Assembly: GCA_016713725.1 (NCBI GenBank)
Contig: JADJOO010000010.1
Span: 62,001 to 126,000, forward strand
Length of the DNA stretch: 64,000 nucleotides
Origin: Pseudomonadota bacterium
GTDB lineage: Bacteria > Pseudomonadota > Gammaproteobacteria > Steroidobacterales > Steroidobacteraceae
Direction: 5' to 3'
Part shown: positions 18,564-27,781 of the stretch, piece after piece
How the letters are laid out: every line of letters starts with the position of its first letter
Numbering within the stretch: position 1 is the first letter of the stretch
The notes under the pieces: model-generated
Databases searched by the model: none
What the model was told of the DNA's origin: nothing
What the model saw: the letters and a program-made list of their open reading frames with translations, nothing else
Position numbers and translations under genes: made by a program

Positions 18564-21526
18564 GTTCGCGCCTGGCGCAGGGCGGCATGATCAATCGCCA
18601 GCAGGCCTGTCGTTTTGCCTTCGACGGCGCCGAGTACAGCGGCTACGCTGGCGACTCGCTCGCGTCCGCGTTGCTGGCCAACGACGTACGGCTGATCGGA
18701 CGTTCATTCAAGTACCACCGACCACGTGGCATCCTGAGCGCCGGGCCTGAAGAGCCAAACGCGCTCGTCGAGCTGCGCAGCGGCGCTCGTCGTGAACCGA
18801 ACACGCGGGCGACGGACGTCGAGTTGTATGACGGCCTCCAAGCGACCAGCCAGAACCGCTGGCCGTCGCTTCGTTTCGACGTCCAGGCGATCAACGGGCT
18901 GTTCTCGCCGCTGTTCGTCGCCGGTTTCTATTACAAGACGTTCATGTGGCCCGCCTCCTTCTGGGAGAAGGTCTACGAGCCGATGATCCGGCGCGCCGCC
19001 GGTCTTGGCAGGGCCGCGCTCGAAGCCGATCCGGACCACTACGAGAAAAGCTGGGCGCATTGCGACGTGCTGGTGATCGGCGCCGGGCCCGCAGGCCTGG
19101 CCGCTGCGCTGACGGCAGCACGGACTGGCGCGCGAGTGATTCTCGCCGACGAGAATTTCGCGCTTGGCGGCCGTTGCCTCGCGGAACGCCGCACGATCGA
19201 CGGGCAGCCTGCAGCAGACTGGGCCGCGCAGGCTATCGCCGAACTGCGGTCGCTGCCGGACGTCCGGCTGTTCCCGCGCACGACCGTGTTCGGCGTATTC
19301 GATGACGGTGTATACGGCGCCGTCGAGCGAGTGAACGACCATCTGCCCGTCCCGCCGGAGTTCCAGCCGCGACAGCGCGTGTGGCGCTTCATCGCAAAGC
19401 AGACGGTGCTGGCGTCCGGATCCATCGAAAGACCGCTCGTGTTCGGCAACAATGACCTGCCCGGGGTCATGCTGGCGGGCGCCGTGCGCACATATGTCAA
19501 TCGCTATGCGGTGCTGCCAGGCCGCCGCGCAGTCATATTCACCGACAACGACGACGGCTGGAACACCGCAGCGGACCTCGTTGCCGCCGGCGGGCAAGTC
19601 GCCGCAATCGTCGACTCTCGCGAACCGGTCATCGTGTCGGAGCTTTCGCGCCGGTTTCCGGAAATCCAGGCCATTGCCGGCGAAGTGACCGGTGCCCGCG
19701 GTGGGCGTCACGTCGAGTCGGTCGAGGTCACCAGCCGTTCGGGCACATCGCGGCGCCTCGATTGCGACCTCGTCGCCATGTCGGGCGGCTGGTCGCCGAC
19801 GCTGCACCTCACCTCGCACAAGGGCAACCGCCCGCGCTGGGACGAGGAACGTTCGATCTTCGTCCCCGACATGCTGCCAGCAGGGATGCGGGTGGCCGGC
19901 GCCGCCAACGGGGACATGACGCTCGGCGAAGCACTCGTCACGGGATTCCGGCAGGGTTTGACAGCCGCGGCTGCTTGCGGTTTCAGCGGATCGATGCCGA
20001 CGCTGCCGCGCGTCACCGACGAGTCCACGCGTCGCGTCCCGCTCTGGCGAGTGCGGCAGGCCAGCGGCAAGTGCTTCGTCGACTTCCAGAACGACGTGAC
20101 GGCGGACGACGTCGAACTCACCGCGCACGAAGGTTACCGCTCGATCGAGCACCTGAAGCGATACACGACGCTCGGCATGGCCACGGACCAGGGCAAGACC
20201 TCGAACGTCACGGGGATCGCGCTGCTGGCACAGCAACGCTCGATGTCGATCGCGGCGACGGGTACAACGACGTTCCGGCCGCCTTACACACCGGTTGCAA
20301 TGGGCGCACTGGCCGGGCACCACCGCGGCATGGACTTCCGTCCCACCCGCTATGCGCCCTCACACCGATGGGCCAGTGAACTCGGCGCTTCGTTCACCGA
20401 GAGCGGTCCGTGGCTGCGTGCAGAGTGGTTTCCCGGCCCCGGCGAAAGCGCCTGGTTCGCACCCACCTGCCGCGAAGTGAAGGCCGTGCGCTCCGCCGTC
20501 GGCCTGTGCGACGTCTCCACGCTCGGCAAGATCGACGTGCAGGGACCGGACGCGCTCAAGCTCATCGAACGGCTGTACGCCAACAATTTCGCGACGCTCG
20601 CCGTCGGCCGCGCTCGCTACGGCATCATGCTGCGCGAGGACGGCTTCATGTTCGACGACGGCACGGCCGCACGCCTGGCCGAGAACCGCTACCTGATCAC
20701 GACCACCACTTCGCACGCCGTGCAGGTGTACCAGCACATGCACTTGTGCCACCAGGCGTTGTGGCCCGAACTCGACGTGCAGTTCGTATCGGTCACTGAC
20801 CAGTGGGCGCAGTTCGCAATAGCCGGTCCACGCTCGCGTGAACTGCTGCAGCGCGTGCTCGACCCGCAGATCGACCTGTCGAACCAGGCATTCCCGTTCA
20901 TGGCCGCAGGCGAAGTCCGGCTTCGCAATGGCGAACCCGCCCGCCTCTTCCGCATCTCGTTCTCCGGCGAATTGGCCTACGAGATCGCAGTGCCCGGCCA
21001 TGACGGCGATTCTTTGATCCGTGCGCTGCATGCCGCTGGCCAGGACCTCGGCGTCGTGCCCTACGGTCTCGAGGCGCTCAACGTGCTTCGAGTCGAGAAG
21101 GGTCACGTCGTCGGCAGCGAGTTGAACGGCCAGACGACCGCGCACGATCTCGGCATCGGCCGCATGCTCTCGACCCAGAAGGACTTCATCGGTTCGGTGC
21201 TCGGTCGCAGGGCGAACCTGATCGACCCTGCACGTCCGCGACTCGTAGGCATCAGGACCGTCGATCGAAATGCGAAGCTGGCCGGCGGCATGCACTTCAT
21301 CCCGCAAGGGGCGAAATGCAGCATCGAGCACGACCAGGGACACGTGACGTCCGTCTGCTACTCCCCGATCCTTGAACAATGGATCGGCCTCGGCCTGCTG
21401 ACCCGCGGACCAGAGCGTCATGGCGAGAAAGTGATGGTGGTCGATCCCCTGCGCGGTGCAGAGGCTCTCGTTGAAGTCTGTTCGCCCGTTTTCATCGATC
21501 CGGAAGGAGCGCGCCTCCGTGGCTGA
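18560..21526 (+). CDS. soxA: Sarcosine oxidase, alpha subunit
   Basis: 988 residues. GTG 18560 is chosen because it overlaps the soxD stop and gives the family N-terminus (RLAQGGMINRQQACRFAFDG). Domains in order: a ferredoxin-fold N-terminal domain, an NAD-binding Rossmann region (VLVIGAGPAGLAAALTAART, about 170-190), a linker, and a C-terminal GcvT-like folate domain from about residue 600 (VGLCDVSTLGKIDVQGPDA, LRVEKGHVVGSELNGQTTAHDLG). The folate domain takes up the formaldehyde-level carbon as methylene-THF. No frameshift or missing domain is seen. Confidence 0.95.
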   Translation: MSSRLAQGGMINRQQACRFAFDGAEYSGYAGDSLASALLANDVRLIGRSFKYHRPRGILSAGPEEPNALVELRSGARREPNTRATDVELYDGLQATSQNRWPSLRFDVQAINGLFSPLFVAGFYYKTFMWPASFWEKVYEPMIRRAAGLGRAALEADPDHYEKSWAHCDVLVIGAGPAGLAAALTAARTGARVILADENFALGGRCLAERRTIDGQPAADWAAQAIAELRSLPDVRLFPRTTVFGVFDDGVYGAVERVNDHLPVPPEFQPRQRVWRFIAKQTVLASGSIERPLVFGNNDLPGVMLAGAVRTYVNRYAVLPGRRAVIFTDNDDGWNTAADLVAAGGQVAAIVDSREPVIVSELSRRFPEIQAIAGEVTGARGGRHVESVEVTSRSGTSRRLDCDLVAMSGGWSPTLHLTSHKGNRPRWDEERSIFVPDMLPAGMRVAGAANGDMTLGEALVTGFRQGLTAAAACGFSGSMPTLPRVTDESTRRVPLWRVRQASGKCFVDFQNDVTADDVELTAHEGYRSIEHLKRYTTLGMATDQGKTSNVTGIALLAQQRSMSIAATGTTTFRPPYTPVAMGALAGHHRGMDFRPTRYAPSHRWASELGASFTESGPWLRAEWFPGPGESAWFAPTCREVKAVRSAVGLCDVSTLGKIDVQGPDALKLIERLYANNFATLAVGRARYGIMLREDGFMFDDGTAARLAENRYLITTTTSHAVQVYQHMHLCHQALWPELDVQFVSVTDQWAQFAIAGPRSRELLQRVLDPQIDLSNQAFPFMAAGEVRLRNGEPARLFRISFSGELAYEIAVPGHDGDSLIRALHAAGQDLGVVPYGLEALNVLRVEKGHVVGSELNGQTTAHDLGIGRMLSTQKDFIGSVLGRRANLIDPARPRLVGIRTVDRNAKLAGGMHFIPQGAKCSIEHDQGHVTSVCYSPILEQWIGLGLLTRGPERHGEKVMVVDPLRGAEALVEVCSPVFIDPEGARLRG

Positions 21527-22130
21527 CGCACTGCACTTTGCCTTCAACCCGGGTCGTCTCGGTCACCGGGAAGGCGCGCCTGGCCTCGTGCTGCAGGAAC
21601 TCACGCAGTTCACCCTCGCCAGCGTCATCGCGTGCAAAGACCAGGCAGCGCAGGCGGCGGCGGCAGCGCAGCGAGCCTTCGGCACGTCGCCACCGATGGC
21701 CCCGGCGACCGCTGCCGGCAACGCCCTCACCTTCATCTGGTCTGGGCCGGGCCACTGGCTCGCACTTGGGCCGCACGCGACTGGAGCCGTTGAAGCACGC
21801 CTGGGGACTGCATTCGGCACGCATGCCTCGGTCTTCGATCAGAGCGGCAGCCGCGTGTTGCTCGAACTCCGCGGTCCGCGCGCACGTGACGTGCTCGCCA
21901 AGGGCATGTCGATCGACCTGCACCCGCGTGCGTTCAGGACGGGCGACGTTGCGGTCACCACGGCGTCGCATCTTGCCGTGCACCTGTGGCAGGTCGCGGA
22001 TGAACCCGTGTATCGCCTGCTGGTCGTACGGACCTGGTTCGACAGCCTCTGGCGCTGGCTCGCGGCCTCCGCGGCCGAATACGGCTGCGAAGTCCTGGCG
22101 CCGGCGCCGTATGCATCGCACACGGCCTGA
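21519..22130 (+). CDS. soxG: Sarcosine oxidase, gamma subunit
   Basis: 203 residues with the GcvT-like fold of SoxG (FDQSGSRVLLELRGPRARDVLAKGMSIDLHP, then WQVADEPVYRLLVVRTW). GTG 21519 overlaps the soxA stop by eight bases and follows a GGAAGGAG ribosome site, so it is the likely start. It completes the soxBDAG complex. The next gene, fdhD, begins 18 bases later and is probably in the same transcript. Confidence 0.92.
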   Translation: MADALHFAFNPGRLGHREGAPGLVLQELTQFTLASVIACKDQAAQAAAAAQRAFGTSPPMAPATAAGNALTFIWSGPGHWLALGPHATGAVEARLGTAFGTHASVFDQSGSRVLLELRGPRARDVLAKGMSIDLHPRAFRTGDVAVTTASHLAVHLWQVADEPVYRLLVVRTWFDSLWRWLAASAAEYGCEVLAPAPYASHTA

Positions 22131-22148
22131 TCCCTGCGGAGACGTCAC

Positions 22149-23011
22149 GTGTCACTGCCCGGCTCGAAACCGTCGTTGACCGGCTCCCCCGAGGAGAGTC
22201 GGGCGCCGATGCAAAGATTCGAATCGGGACAACCGACCGCGGCAGCTGACGACGCGGTCGCCGTCGAAGAACCGCTGGAAATCCGCGTCGGCCGGGTCGT
22301 GGTCGGCAAGCTCCGTCTGCAGCCGGTGTCGATCACGATGCGCACGCCGGGCGACGATTACGAACTGGCGGCGGGGTTCCTGTTCACCGAGGGCATCCTG
22401 CAGTCGAACGCGCAAGTCCGCGAGATCGTGCACTGTGGCAAGGGCAAGGTCCCCACCAACACGTTGCGTGTCGAACTCGTCGCCGGTGTCGAAGTCGACA
22501 TGACGCGCCTCGAACGCAACTTCTACACGACGTCGAGTTGCGGCGTGTGTGGCAAGACCTCGCTCGAAGCGCTGGCGACGGGAGCGCATCCCGTGTCGCC
22601 GCCGGAGGGCTTCACCGTCGACGCACAGCTGATCGACGAGCTGCCCGGGCGTCTGCAAGCGCAACAGCACGCGTTCCGCTCAACCGGCGGTCTGCACGCA
22701 TCCGCCCTCTTCACCCGCACCGGCGAACTGCTCGGCCTGCGCGAGGACGTCGGCCGCCACAATGCGCTCGACAAGCTGATCGGGTCGCGCTTCCTGGCTG
22801 GCAGGTTGCCGGCCAATGACACTATCCTGTTGCTCAGCGGGCGCGCGAGCTTCGAGCTGCTGCAGAAGGCAGTCATGGCCGGCATTCCGGTGGTGTGCGC
22901 GGTGGGCGCACCGTCCAGCCTTGCGATCGCGGCCGCGCAGGAATTTGGCGTGACACTGCTGGGTTTCGTGCGCGGACAGCGCTTCAACGTCTACGGGACG
23001 AGAACGCCTGA
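22149..23011 (+). CDS. fdhD: Formate dehydrogenase accessory sulfurtransferase FdhD, C-terminus probably frameshifted
   Basis: FdhD carries sulfur from a cysteine desulfurase to the molybdenum cofactor of formate dehydrogenase. The CGVC motif (TTSSCGVCGKTS, about residue 130) holds the sulfur-relay cysteines. TGGLHASALF, LREDVGRHNALDKLIG and GFVRGQRFNVY are all family blocks. FdhD proteins normally stop a few residues after FNVY (about 280 residues). Here the literal frame instead runs on to 23498 across the next gene. Restoring one base in the GGG run at 22995-22997 gives a stop at 23009-23011, which I take as the true end. The start may be GTG 22149 or ATG 22209. Its place after soxG links the cluster to formate as the C1 end point; no formate dehydrogenase gene is in view. 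Confidence 0.85.
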
Positions 23012-23034
23012 CCTGCCGTTAAAGGTTCACTGCA

Positions 23035-24021
23035 ATGCACCAGGAAATACGCGACGGTTTTTCTGCCACGATCGGCAACACGCCGCTGATTCGACTGCGC
23101 CGCGCAAGCGATGCCACCGGCTGCGAGATTCTCGGCAAGGCCGAGTTCCTGAACCCGGGTGGCTCCGTCAAGGATCGTGCAGCCCGCGGCATCCTCGACG
23201 ACGCAGAGCGCCGCGGCCTGATCGCGCCGGGTGGCACGTTCGTCGAGGGCACGGCGGGCAACACCGGGATCGGCTTCGCGCATCTCTGCAATGCACGCGG
23301 CTACAGGTGCGTGATCGTGATGCCCGACAACCAGTCGCCGGAGAAGGCGGCACTGCTGCGAACGCTGGGCGCCGAAGTGCGCGTCGTCAAGACGGTGCCC
23401 TACGCCGACCCGAATCACTACCAGAAGCTCGCACCGAGGGTGGCCGAGGAACTCGGCGCGGCCATCGGCAACCAGTTCGACAATACTGCGAATCGTGACG
23501 CGCACTATGCGACCACTGGCCCCGAAATCTGGCGTGATACACAGGGACGCGTTGACGCGTTCACCTGCGCCACCGGCACCGGCGGCACGCTCGGTGGCGT
23601 TTCCCGTTACCTGAAAGAGCAGAAGGCGTCGGTGCGCATCGTGCTGGCCGATCCGATGGGCAGCGCCCTGCACCACTGGGTGAAGCATGGCGAATTGAAG
23701 TCGTCCGGCTCCAGCGCCGTGACCGAGGGCATCGGCATCGGCCGCATCACCGCCAACCTCGAGGATTCGCCGATCGACGATGCGGTGCAGGTCGAAGACC
23801 CGGAAATCGTCCGCACGACCTATGGGCTCCTGCGTGAGGAAGGCTTCTTCCTCGGCAGCACCAGCGGCACCAATGTCGCTGCTGCGATTCGTGTCGCACG
23901 GGACCTCGGTCCCGGACACACGATCGTCACGATACTCTGCGATGGCGGGCACAAGTACGCCTCGCGGTTTTACAACCCCGAATGGCTCGAATCCAAGGGG
24001 CTGCTGCAATACGCCGGCTAG
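23035..24021 (+). CDS. Cysteine synthase A family PLP enzyme
   Basis: 328 residues, fold type II PLP family. The cofactor lysine lies in NPGGSVKDRAA (about residue 46), the substrate loop is EGTAGNTGIG, and the phosphate-binding glycine loop is ATGTGGTLGG. It resembles CysK/CysM and the wider cysteine synthase-like group, which includes cystathionine beta-synthases. It starts just after the fdhD stop on the same strand. A sulfur enzyme next to FdhD is suggestive, but a role in sulfur supply is only an inference. Confidence 0.88.
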   Translation: MHQEIRDGFSATIGNTPLIRLRRASDATGCEILGKAEFLNPGGSVKDRAARGILDDAERRGLIAPGGTFVEGTAGNTGIGFAHLCNARGYRCVIVMPDNQSPEKAALLRTLGAEVRVVKTVPYADPNHYQKLAPRVAEELGAAIGNQFDNTANRDAHYATTGPEIWRDTQGRVDAFTCATGTGGTLGGVSRYLKEQKASVRIVLADPMGSALHHWVKHGELKSSGSSAVTEGIGIGRITANLEDSPIDDAVQVEDPEIVRTTYGLLREEGFFLGSTSGTNVAAAIRVARDLGPGHTIVTILCDGGHKYASRFYNPEWLESKGLLQYAG

Positions 24022-24092
24022 ATGCCCGGTGTGCGGGGATCGCGCTATAGTCGGGCGAGTTCACGAACGATCGTCCCGGGGGCGCACTCGAC

Positions 24093-25004
24093 ATGATCCA
24101 TTCCTCGCTCGCACGGCGCAGGACCAGAACTCACTGGTCGCTGGCCGTACTCGCCTCCCTGCTTGCACTCAGTGCCCAGGCGGGTGATCGCTATTGGCCG
24201 CCGATCGTCGACCCACCCACGGGCCAGCACACCCCGGGCCGTTTCGTCTGGGGCGACCTGGTGACGTCCGACGTTGCCGCGGCCGCCGACTTCTACGGCA
24301 AGGTCTTCGGCTGGACGTTCGAGACCTACGGCGGTGACGACGACCGCGACACCTATACGCTGGCCCTCGCCGACGGCCTGCCGATCGGCGGCATGGTGTT
24401 CGACCAGCGGGCGATGAAGGGCAAGACGCCTTCGGCGCGCTGGGTCGGGCTGATCTCGGTTGCGGACGTCAATGCGGCCGCTGCCGCGGTGACTGCCGCC
24501 GGCGGCAAGGTCGTCTACGCACCCGTCATGCTGGGCGAGCGCGGCGAAACGGCCGTCTTCAAGGATCCGGAAGGCGTCCTGTTCGGCGTCGTCCATTCGA
24601 AGAACGGTGACCCGCTCGACTACGCCGGCGACCTCAACGAGTGGTACTGGGTTGACCTCTGGACCGCGGATGTCGATAGGGCGGCGGCGTTCTATCGTGC
24701 AGCCATCGGCTACGAAACGTCTCCGATCGCGGACGACGGTCCGCGCGGTGGCCTGCGCCTGCTCTCGGGTGGCTTTGCACGCGCCGGTATCATGCGGAAA
24801 AACAGTGAGAAATCGAGCCCCACCTGGCTGCCGTACATTCGGGTCGCCGACGCAAAGGCATCGGCGGCGGCGGCCATGGCCGCGGGCGGCAAAGTGCTGC
24901 TGGATCCAGTCGCGATGAACATTGCGATCGTGGCGATCCTCGCCGATCCGACCGGTGCTCCCGTCGGCATCGTGCAGCTGCCGTCCTCGGAGGCGCGGCC
25001 GTGA
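24093..25004 (+). CDS. Exported VOC (glyoxalase/bleomycin-resistance fold) protein with two domains
   Basis: 303 residues. A signal peptide (about 1-29, ending SAQAG) is followed by two vicinal-oxygen-chelate modules. The first is RFVWGDLVTSDVAAAADFYGKVFGWTFE with PEGVLFGVV; the second is WYWVDLWTADVDRAAAFYRAAIGYE. VOC proteins bind a metal and act on or sequester small molecules. Export to the periplasm is unusual for glyoxalases and suggests a binding rather than central metabolic role. A possible -10 element TATAGT lies at 24046-24051, with no matching -35 that I can defend. The stop overlaps the next start as GTGA. Confidence 0.82.
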   Translation: MIHSSLARRRTRTHWSLAVLASLLALSAQAGDRYWPPIVDPPTGQHTPGRFVWGDLVTSDVAAAADFYGKVFGWTFETYGGDDDRDTYTLALADGLPIGGMVFDQRAMKGKTPSARWVGLISVADVNAAAAAVTAAGGKVVYAPVMLGERGETAVFKDPEGVLFGVVHSKNGDPLDYAGDLNEWYWVDLWTADVDRAAAFYRAAIGYETSPIADDGPRGGLRLLSGGFARAGIMRKNSEKSSPTWLPYIRVADAKASAAAAMAAGGKVLLDPVAMNIAIVAILADPTGAPVGIVQLPSSEARP

Positions 25005-25414
25005 GCTCGCGCAGTGCCTTGTTGCAGATCAGGCTGACCGCAGTGCTCGCGATCACGATGGTTGCAATGACTCTCGGCGGCTGCGCCAGTGATGGCGGAG
25101 GCTCAAGTTACAGCGGCGTCTCCACCAGCGTCAGCGTTGGCTACGGCTACGGCGGGTATTACGGCGGTGGCTATTACCCCGGGTATTACCCCGGCGGGTA
25201 TCCGCCGGTCGTGGTCGTGCCGCCAGATCGACCGGGCAATGTCGGCGGTGTGGGCAACCGTCCCGAGGGACCTACCACGCTTCCCGCCTACGGGGATCGA
25301 CCGTCGACGAAACCCGCGCCGATGCCGTCGTCGCGACCCTCGAACGTCAGTCGACCCACCAGTCGACCGTCACCGCGGCCTGCACCGCGGCCGATGCCGC
25401 GAGGCAGACGCTAG
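25001..25414 (+). CDS. Small Gly/Tyr-rich then Pro/Arg-rich lipoprotein
   Basis: 137 residues starting at GTG 25001, coupled to the preceding VOC gene. A hydrophobic leader ends in the lipobox LGGC (Cys about residue 28). The mature part begins with Ser/Gly, then has repeated GYGYGG, YYGGG and YYPG steps, and ends in a Pro/Arg/Ser tail (RPSNVSRPTSRPSPRPAPRP). Such low-complexity lipoproteins are common in proteobacterial envelopes. I do not recognise a domain or function. Confidence 0.65.
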   Translation: MSSRSALLQIRLTAVLAITMVAMTLGGCASDGGGSSYSGVSTSVSVGYGYGGYYGGGYYPGYYPGGYPPVVVVPPDRPGNVGGVGNRPEGPTTLPAYGDRPSTKPAPMPSSRPSNVSRPTSRPSPRPAPRPMPRGRR

Positions 25415-25468
25415 ACGTGTCGGCGCGCGGTGGCGAGCCGCGCCTTCGCTCCCGGTACCGGCTGCCCG

Positions 25469-26680
25469 CTATTGACTCGCGCCAACGAGTCCAAGCAGAC
25501 GCCCGGTGTGCCGGGCGATCATGAGTTCTTCGTTGGTCGGAATCATCCAGGCGGACACCTTGCTGGTCGGTGACGAGATGCAGGTTGCATGCGCGTCGTT
25601 GGCCGCAAGGTCGAGTTGCAGCCCGAGCCAGGCGGATGCCTCGCAGATCCTTCGCCGCACTACTGCGGAGTGTTCGCCGATGCCTGCCGTGAACACGATG
25701 GCGTCCAGGCCGCCGAGCACCGCAGCCAACGACCCGATCTCGCGCGCAGCACGATAGACAAAGTAGTCGATGGCCAACCTGGCACTGGCCGCATCGCTCG
25801 CGAGCAGGTCGCGCATGTCGTTACTGATACCGGAGATGCCGAGCAGGCCGGAGCGCTTGTACAGCACGGTTTCGACCTCCTGCGCCGACATGCCAAGTCC
25901 CTGGAAGAGGTACAGCACCACGCCGGGGTCGAGGGCTCCCGGACGCGTTCCCATGCAGAGTCCATCAAGCGCCGTGAAGCCGAGCGAACTGTCCACGCTG
26001 CGGCCCTCACGCAGGGCGCACAGGCTGGCGCCGCTGCCGAGATGGGCGATGATCACTCGCCCCGAGGCAACTGCTGGCGCGATGTCCGGCAGCACGGTTG
26101 CAATGTATTCGTACGAAAGGCCATGGAAACCATAGCGCTGCAGGCCGCCCTTGCGCAGTTCCGCGGGCAGCGGCACCAGTTCCGCAACCGCCGGCTGGCC
26201 GCGATGGAAACTGGTGTCAAAGCACGCCACCTGTGGCACGCCGGGCAGACGCTGTGCCACCGCGTCGATCGCACCAAGGTTATAGGGCTGGTGCAACGGA
26301 GCCAGCGGCTCGAGCTTGCGCAACTCGTCAAGGATGGCTGGCGTGACGACCACGGGACTGTCGTGATCCAGTCCTCCATGCACAACACGGTGGCCGACAC
26401 CGACGATGCGGGCGCCGGCAAACGTTTCGTTCAGCCACTCCGCGAGTAAGACCAGTGCGGCCCGGCTATCGTTGAGCGTCGCTGCGCGCCCCGGCACCGG
26501 CAACATGCTGCTGTCCGCGGCCTTCGCGGACATCCGCGGCGTCGTGCCGATGCCTTCGATCTGGCCGCGGCATACGGCTTCCGTTGCGCGTGCCCCGGCA
26601 CTCGCGTACATCGCGAACTTCAGGCTGGACGAGCCCGCGTTCAGCACCAGGACGACGTCCGCCGGGGTCGAACTATCCAT
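25469..26680 (-). CDS. ackA: Acetate kinase
   Basis: 403 residues with all family blocks: N-terminal VLNAGSSSLKFAMY, HRVVHGG, CFDTSFH, the HLGSGASLCALREGRS phosphate-binding stretch, CMGTRPGALDPG and FTAGIGEHSAVVRRRI. It interconverts acetate plus ATP with acetyl phosphate plus ADP. No phosphotransacetylase gene is adjacent. It lies 21 bases after the asparaginase gene and may be the last gene of that minus-strand run. Confidence 0.95.
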   Translation of the reverse strand: MDSSTPADVVLVLNAGSSSLKFAMYASAGARATEAVCRGQIEGIGTTPRMSAKAADSSMLPVPGRAATLNDSRAALVLLAEWLNETFAGARIVGVGHRVVHGGLDHDSPVVVTPAILDELRKLEPLAPLHQPYNLGAIDAVAQRLPGVPQVACFDTSFHRGQPAVAELVPLPAELRKGGLQRYGFHGLSYEYIATVLPDIAPAVASGRVIIAHLGSGASLCALREGRSVDSSLGFTALDGLCMGTRPGALDPGVVLYLFQGLGMSAQEVETVLYKRSGLLGISGISNDMRDLLASDAASARLAIDYFVYRAAREIGSLAAVLGGLDAIVFTAGIGEHSAVVRRRICEASAWLGLQLDLAANDAHATCISSPTSKVSAWMIPTNEELMIARHTGRLLGLVGASQ

Positions 26681-26701
26681 GGCGCAGCCTGACCTCGGAG
26701 A

Positions 26702-27769
26702 TCAATATTCGTAGAACATCTTCTGGACCCGCACCGGATCGCTGGTCTGCGTCAATGCCAGCTGCAGCAGCACGCGCGACTTGGCCGGGTTCAGTTCGCC
26801 CGACGCGACGAAACCCTTCTCGTCGTCGTTGACTTCGTTGTTACGGAGCACGAGACCCGAAGCCAGGCGCGTGCTGCGAACCACGACGATACCGTTCTTC
26901 GCGGCCTTGGTGAGCAGATCGAGTGCCGGCGTCGTCATGTTGCCGTCACCCACGCCCGCGATCACCAGGCCCCGCGCGCCGTTCCTGATAGCGGCATCGA
27001 TCAGGTCGGCGCTCATGTTCGCGTGCGCATAAATCACATCCACCCGCGGCAGCTCGTCGAGGCCGTCAACTGAAAACTCAGAGGCATTGCCATGCCTCCT
27101 GTCCATCGGTTCGAACCACACGACCTTGCCAGTGTGCACGACGCCGGCCGGCCCGCGGTTCAGGCTCTGGAACGTCTGCACGCTGGTCGTGGCGGTTTTC
27201 ACAACATTGCGCGCATAGTGGAACTCGTCGTTCAGGCAGACCAATGTGCCCTTGCCCTTTGCGCGCGGGTCGGAGGCCACGGCCACGCCGTTGTAGATGT
27301 TGCCGGGGCCGTCAGCGCTGATGGCCGTCGCGGGTCGCATCGAACCCACCATCACCACCGGCTTGTCGCTCTTCGTGACCAGCGACAGGAAATAACTCGT
27401 CTCCTCGAGCGTGTCCGTACCGTGTGTGATGAGGACGCCGTCGGTGCCGGATTCCGCAAGGACCGCACTGACGCGCTTCGCGAGCGTCAGCCAGACCTCG
27501 TCGTTCATGTCCTGGCTGCCGATGTTTGCGACCTGCTCGCCCGTGATCACGGCCAGCTTGCCGAGGTTCGGCACGGCGTTGATCAGCGAATTCACGTCGT
27601 AGGCGCCGGACCTGTAGCCGTACTCGGTCGCCCTCGCCTGCGCACCCGCGATCGTGCCGCCCGTGGCAAGCACGCGGATGCTTGGCAGATCCGCCGCAAG
27701 CGACGCACCGGCACAACCACTCATGGCAACGAGTGTCGCGACGCTCAGGAGGATTGGTCGACTGTAAAT
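26702..27769 (-). CDS. ansB: Periplasmic type II L-asparaginase (probable ATT start)
   Basis: Type II asparaginases hydrolyse L-asparagine, and often glutamine, to aspartate and ammonia in the periplasm. Catalytic blocks are LATGGTIAG (first Thr) and ITHGTDTLEET (Thr/Asp), plus GSMRPATAISADGP and GLVIAGVGDGN. The only in-frame ATG (27724) would leave a truncated leader (MSGCAGASLAAD). Reading back to ATT 27769 gives a full signal sequence (YSRPILLSVATLVAMSGCAG, possible lipobox), with AAGGAG exactly six bases upstream. I therefore place the start at the ATT. The ribosome site overlaps the last codons of the upstream outer membrane factor gene, so coupling is likely. Confidence 0.88.
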   Translation of the reverse strand: MYSRPILLSVATLVAMSGCAGASLAADLPSIRVLATGGTIAGAQARATEYGYRSGAYDVNSLINAVPNLGKLAVITGEQVANIGSQDMNDEVWLTLAKRVSAVLAESGTDGVLITHGTDTLEETSYFLSLVTKSDKPVVMVGSMRPATAISADGPGNIYNGVAVASDPRAKGKGTLVCLNDEFHYARNVVKTATTSVQTFQSLNRGPAGVVHTGKVVWFEPMDRRHGNASEFSVDGLDELPRVDVIYAHANMSADLIDAAIRNGARGLVIAGVGDGNMTTPALDLLTKAAKNGIVVVRSTRLASGLVLRNNEVNDDEKGFVASGELNPAKSRVLLQLALTQTSDPVRVQKMFYEY

Positions 27770-27781
27770 GACTTACTCCTT
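27767..27781 (-). promoter_or_regulatory. Ribosome binding site deciding a non-canonical ATT start
   Basis: On the minus strand AAGGAG (27781-27776) is followed by TAAGTC and then ATT (27769-27767). The TAA in the spacer is the stop codon of the upstream gene. No ATG, GTG or TTG sits at a suitable distance in the asparaginase frame. Confidence 0.55.

Noticed and set aside
22149..23498. A 449-residue FdhD with a long C-terminal extension
   Set aside because: Codons after about 285 overlap the cysteine-synthase-like gene in another frame and are Arg-rich shadow sequence; a one-base loss explains the missing stop.
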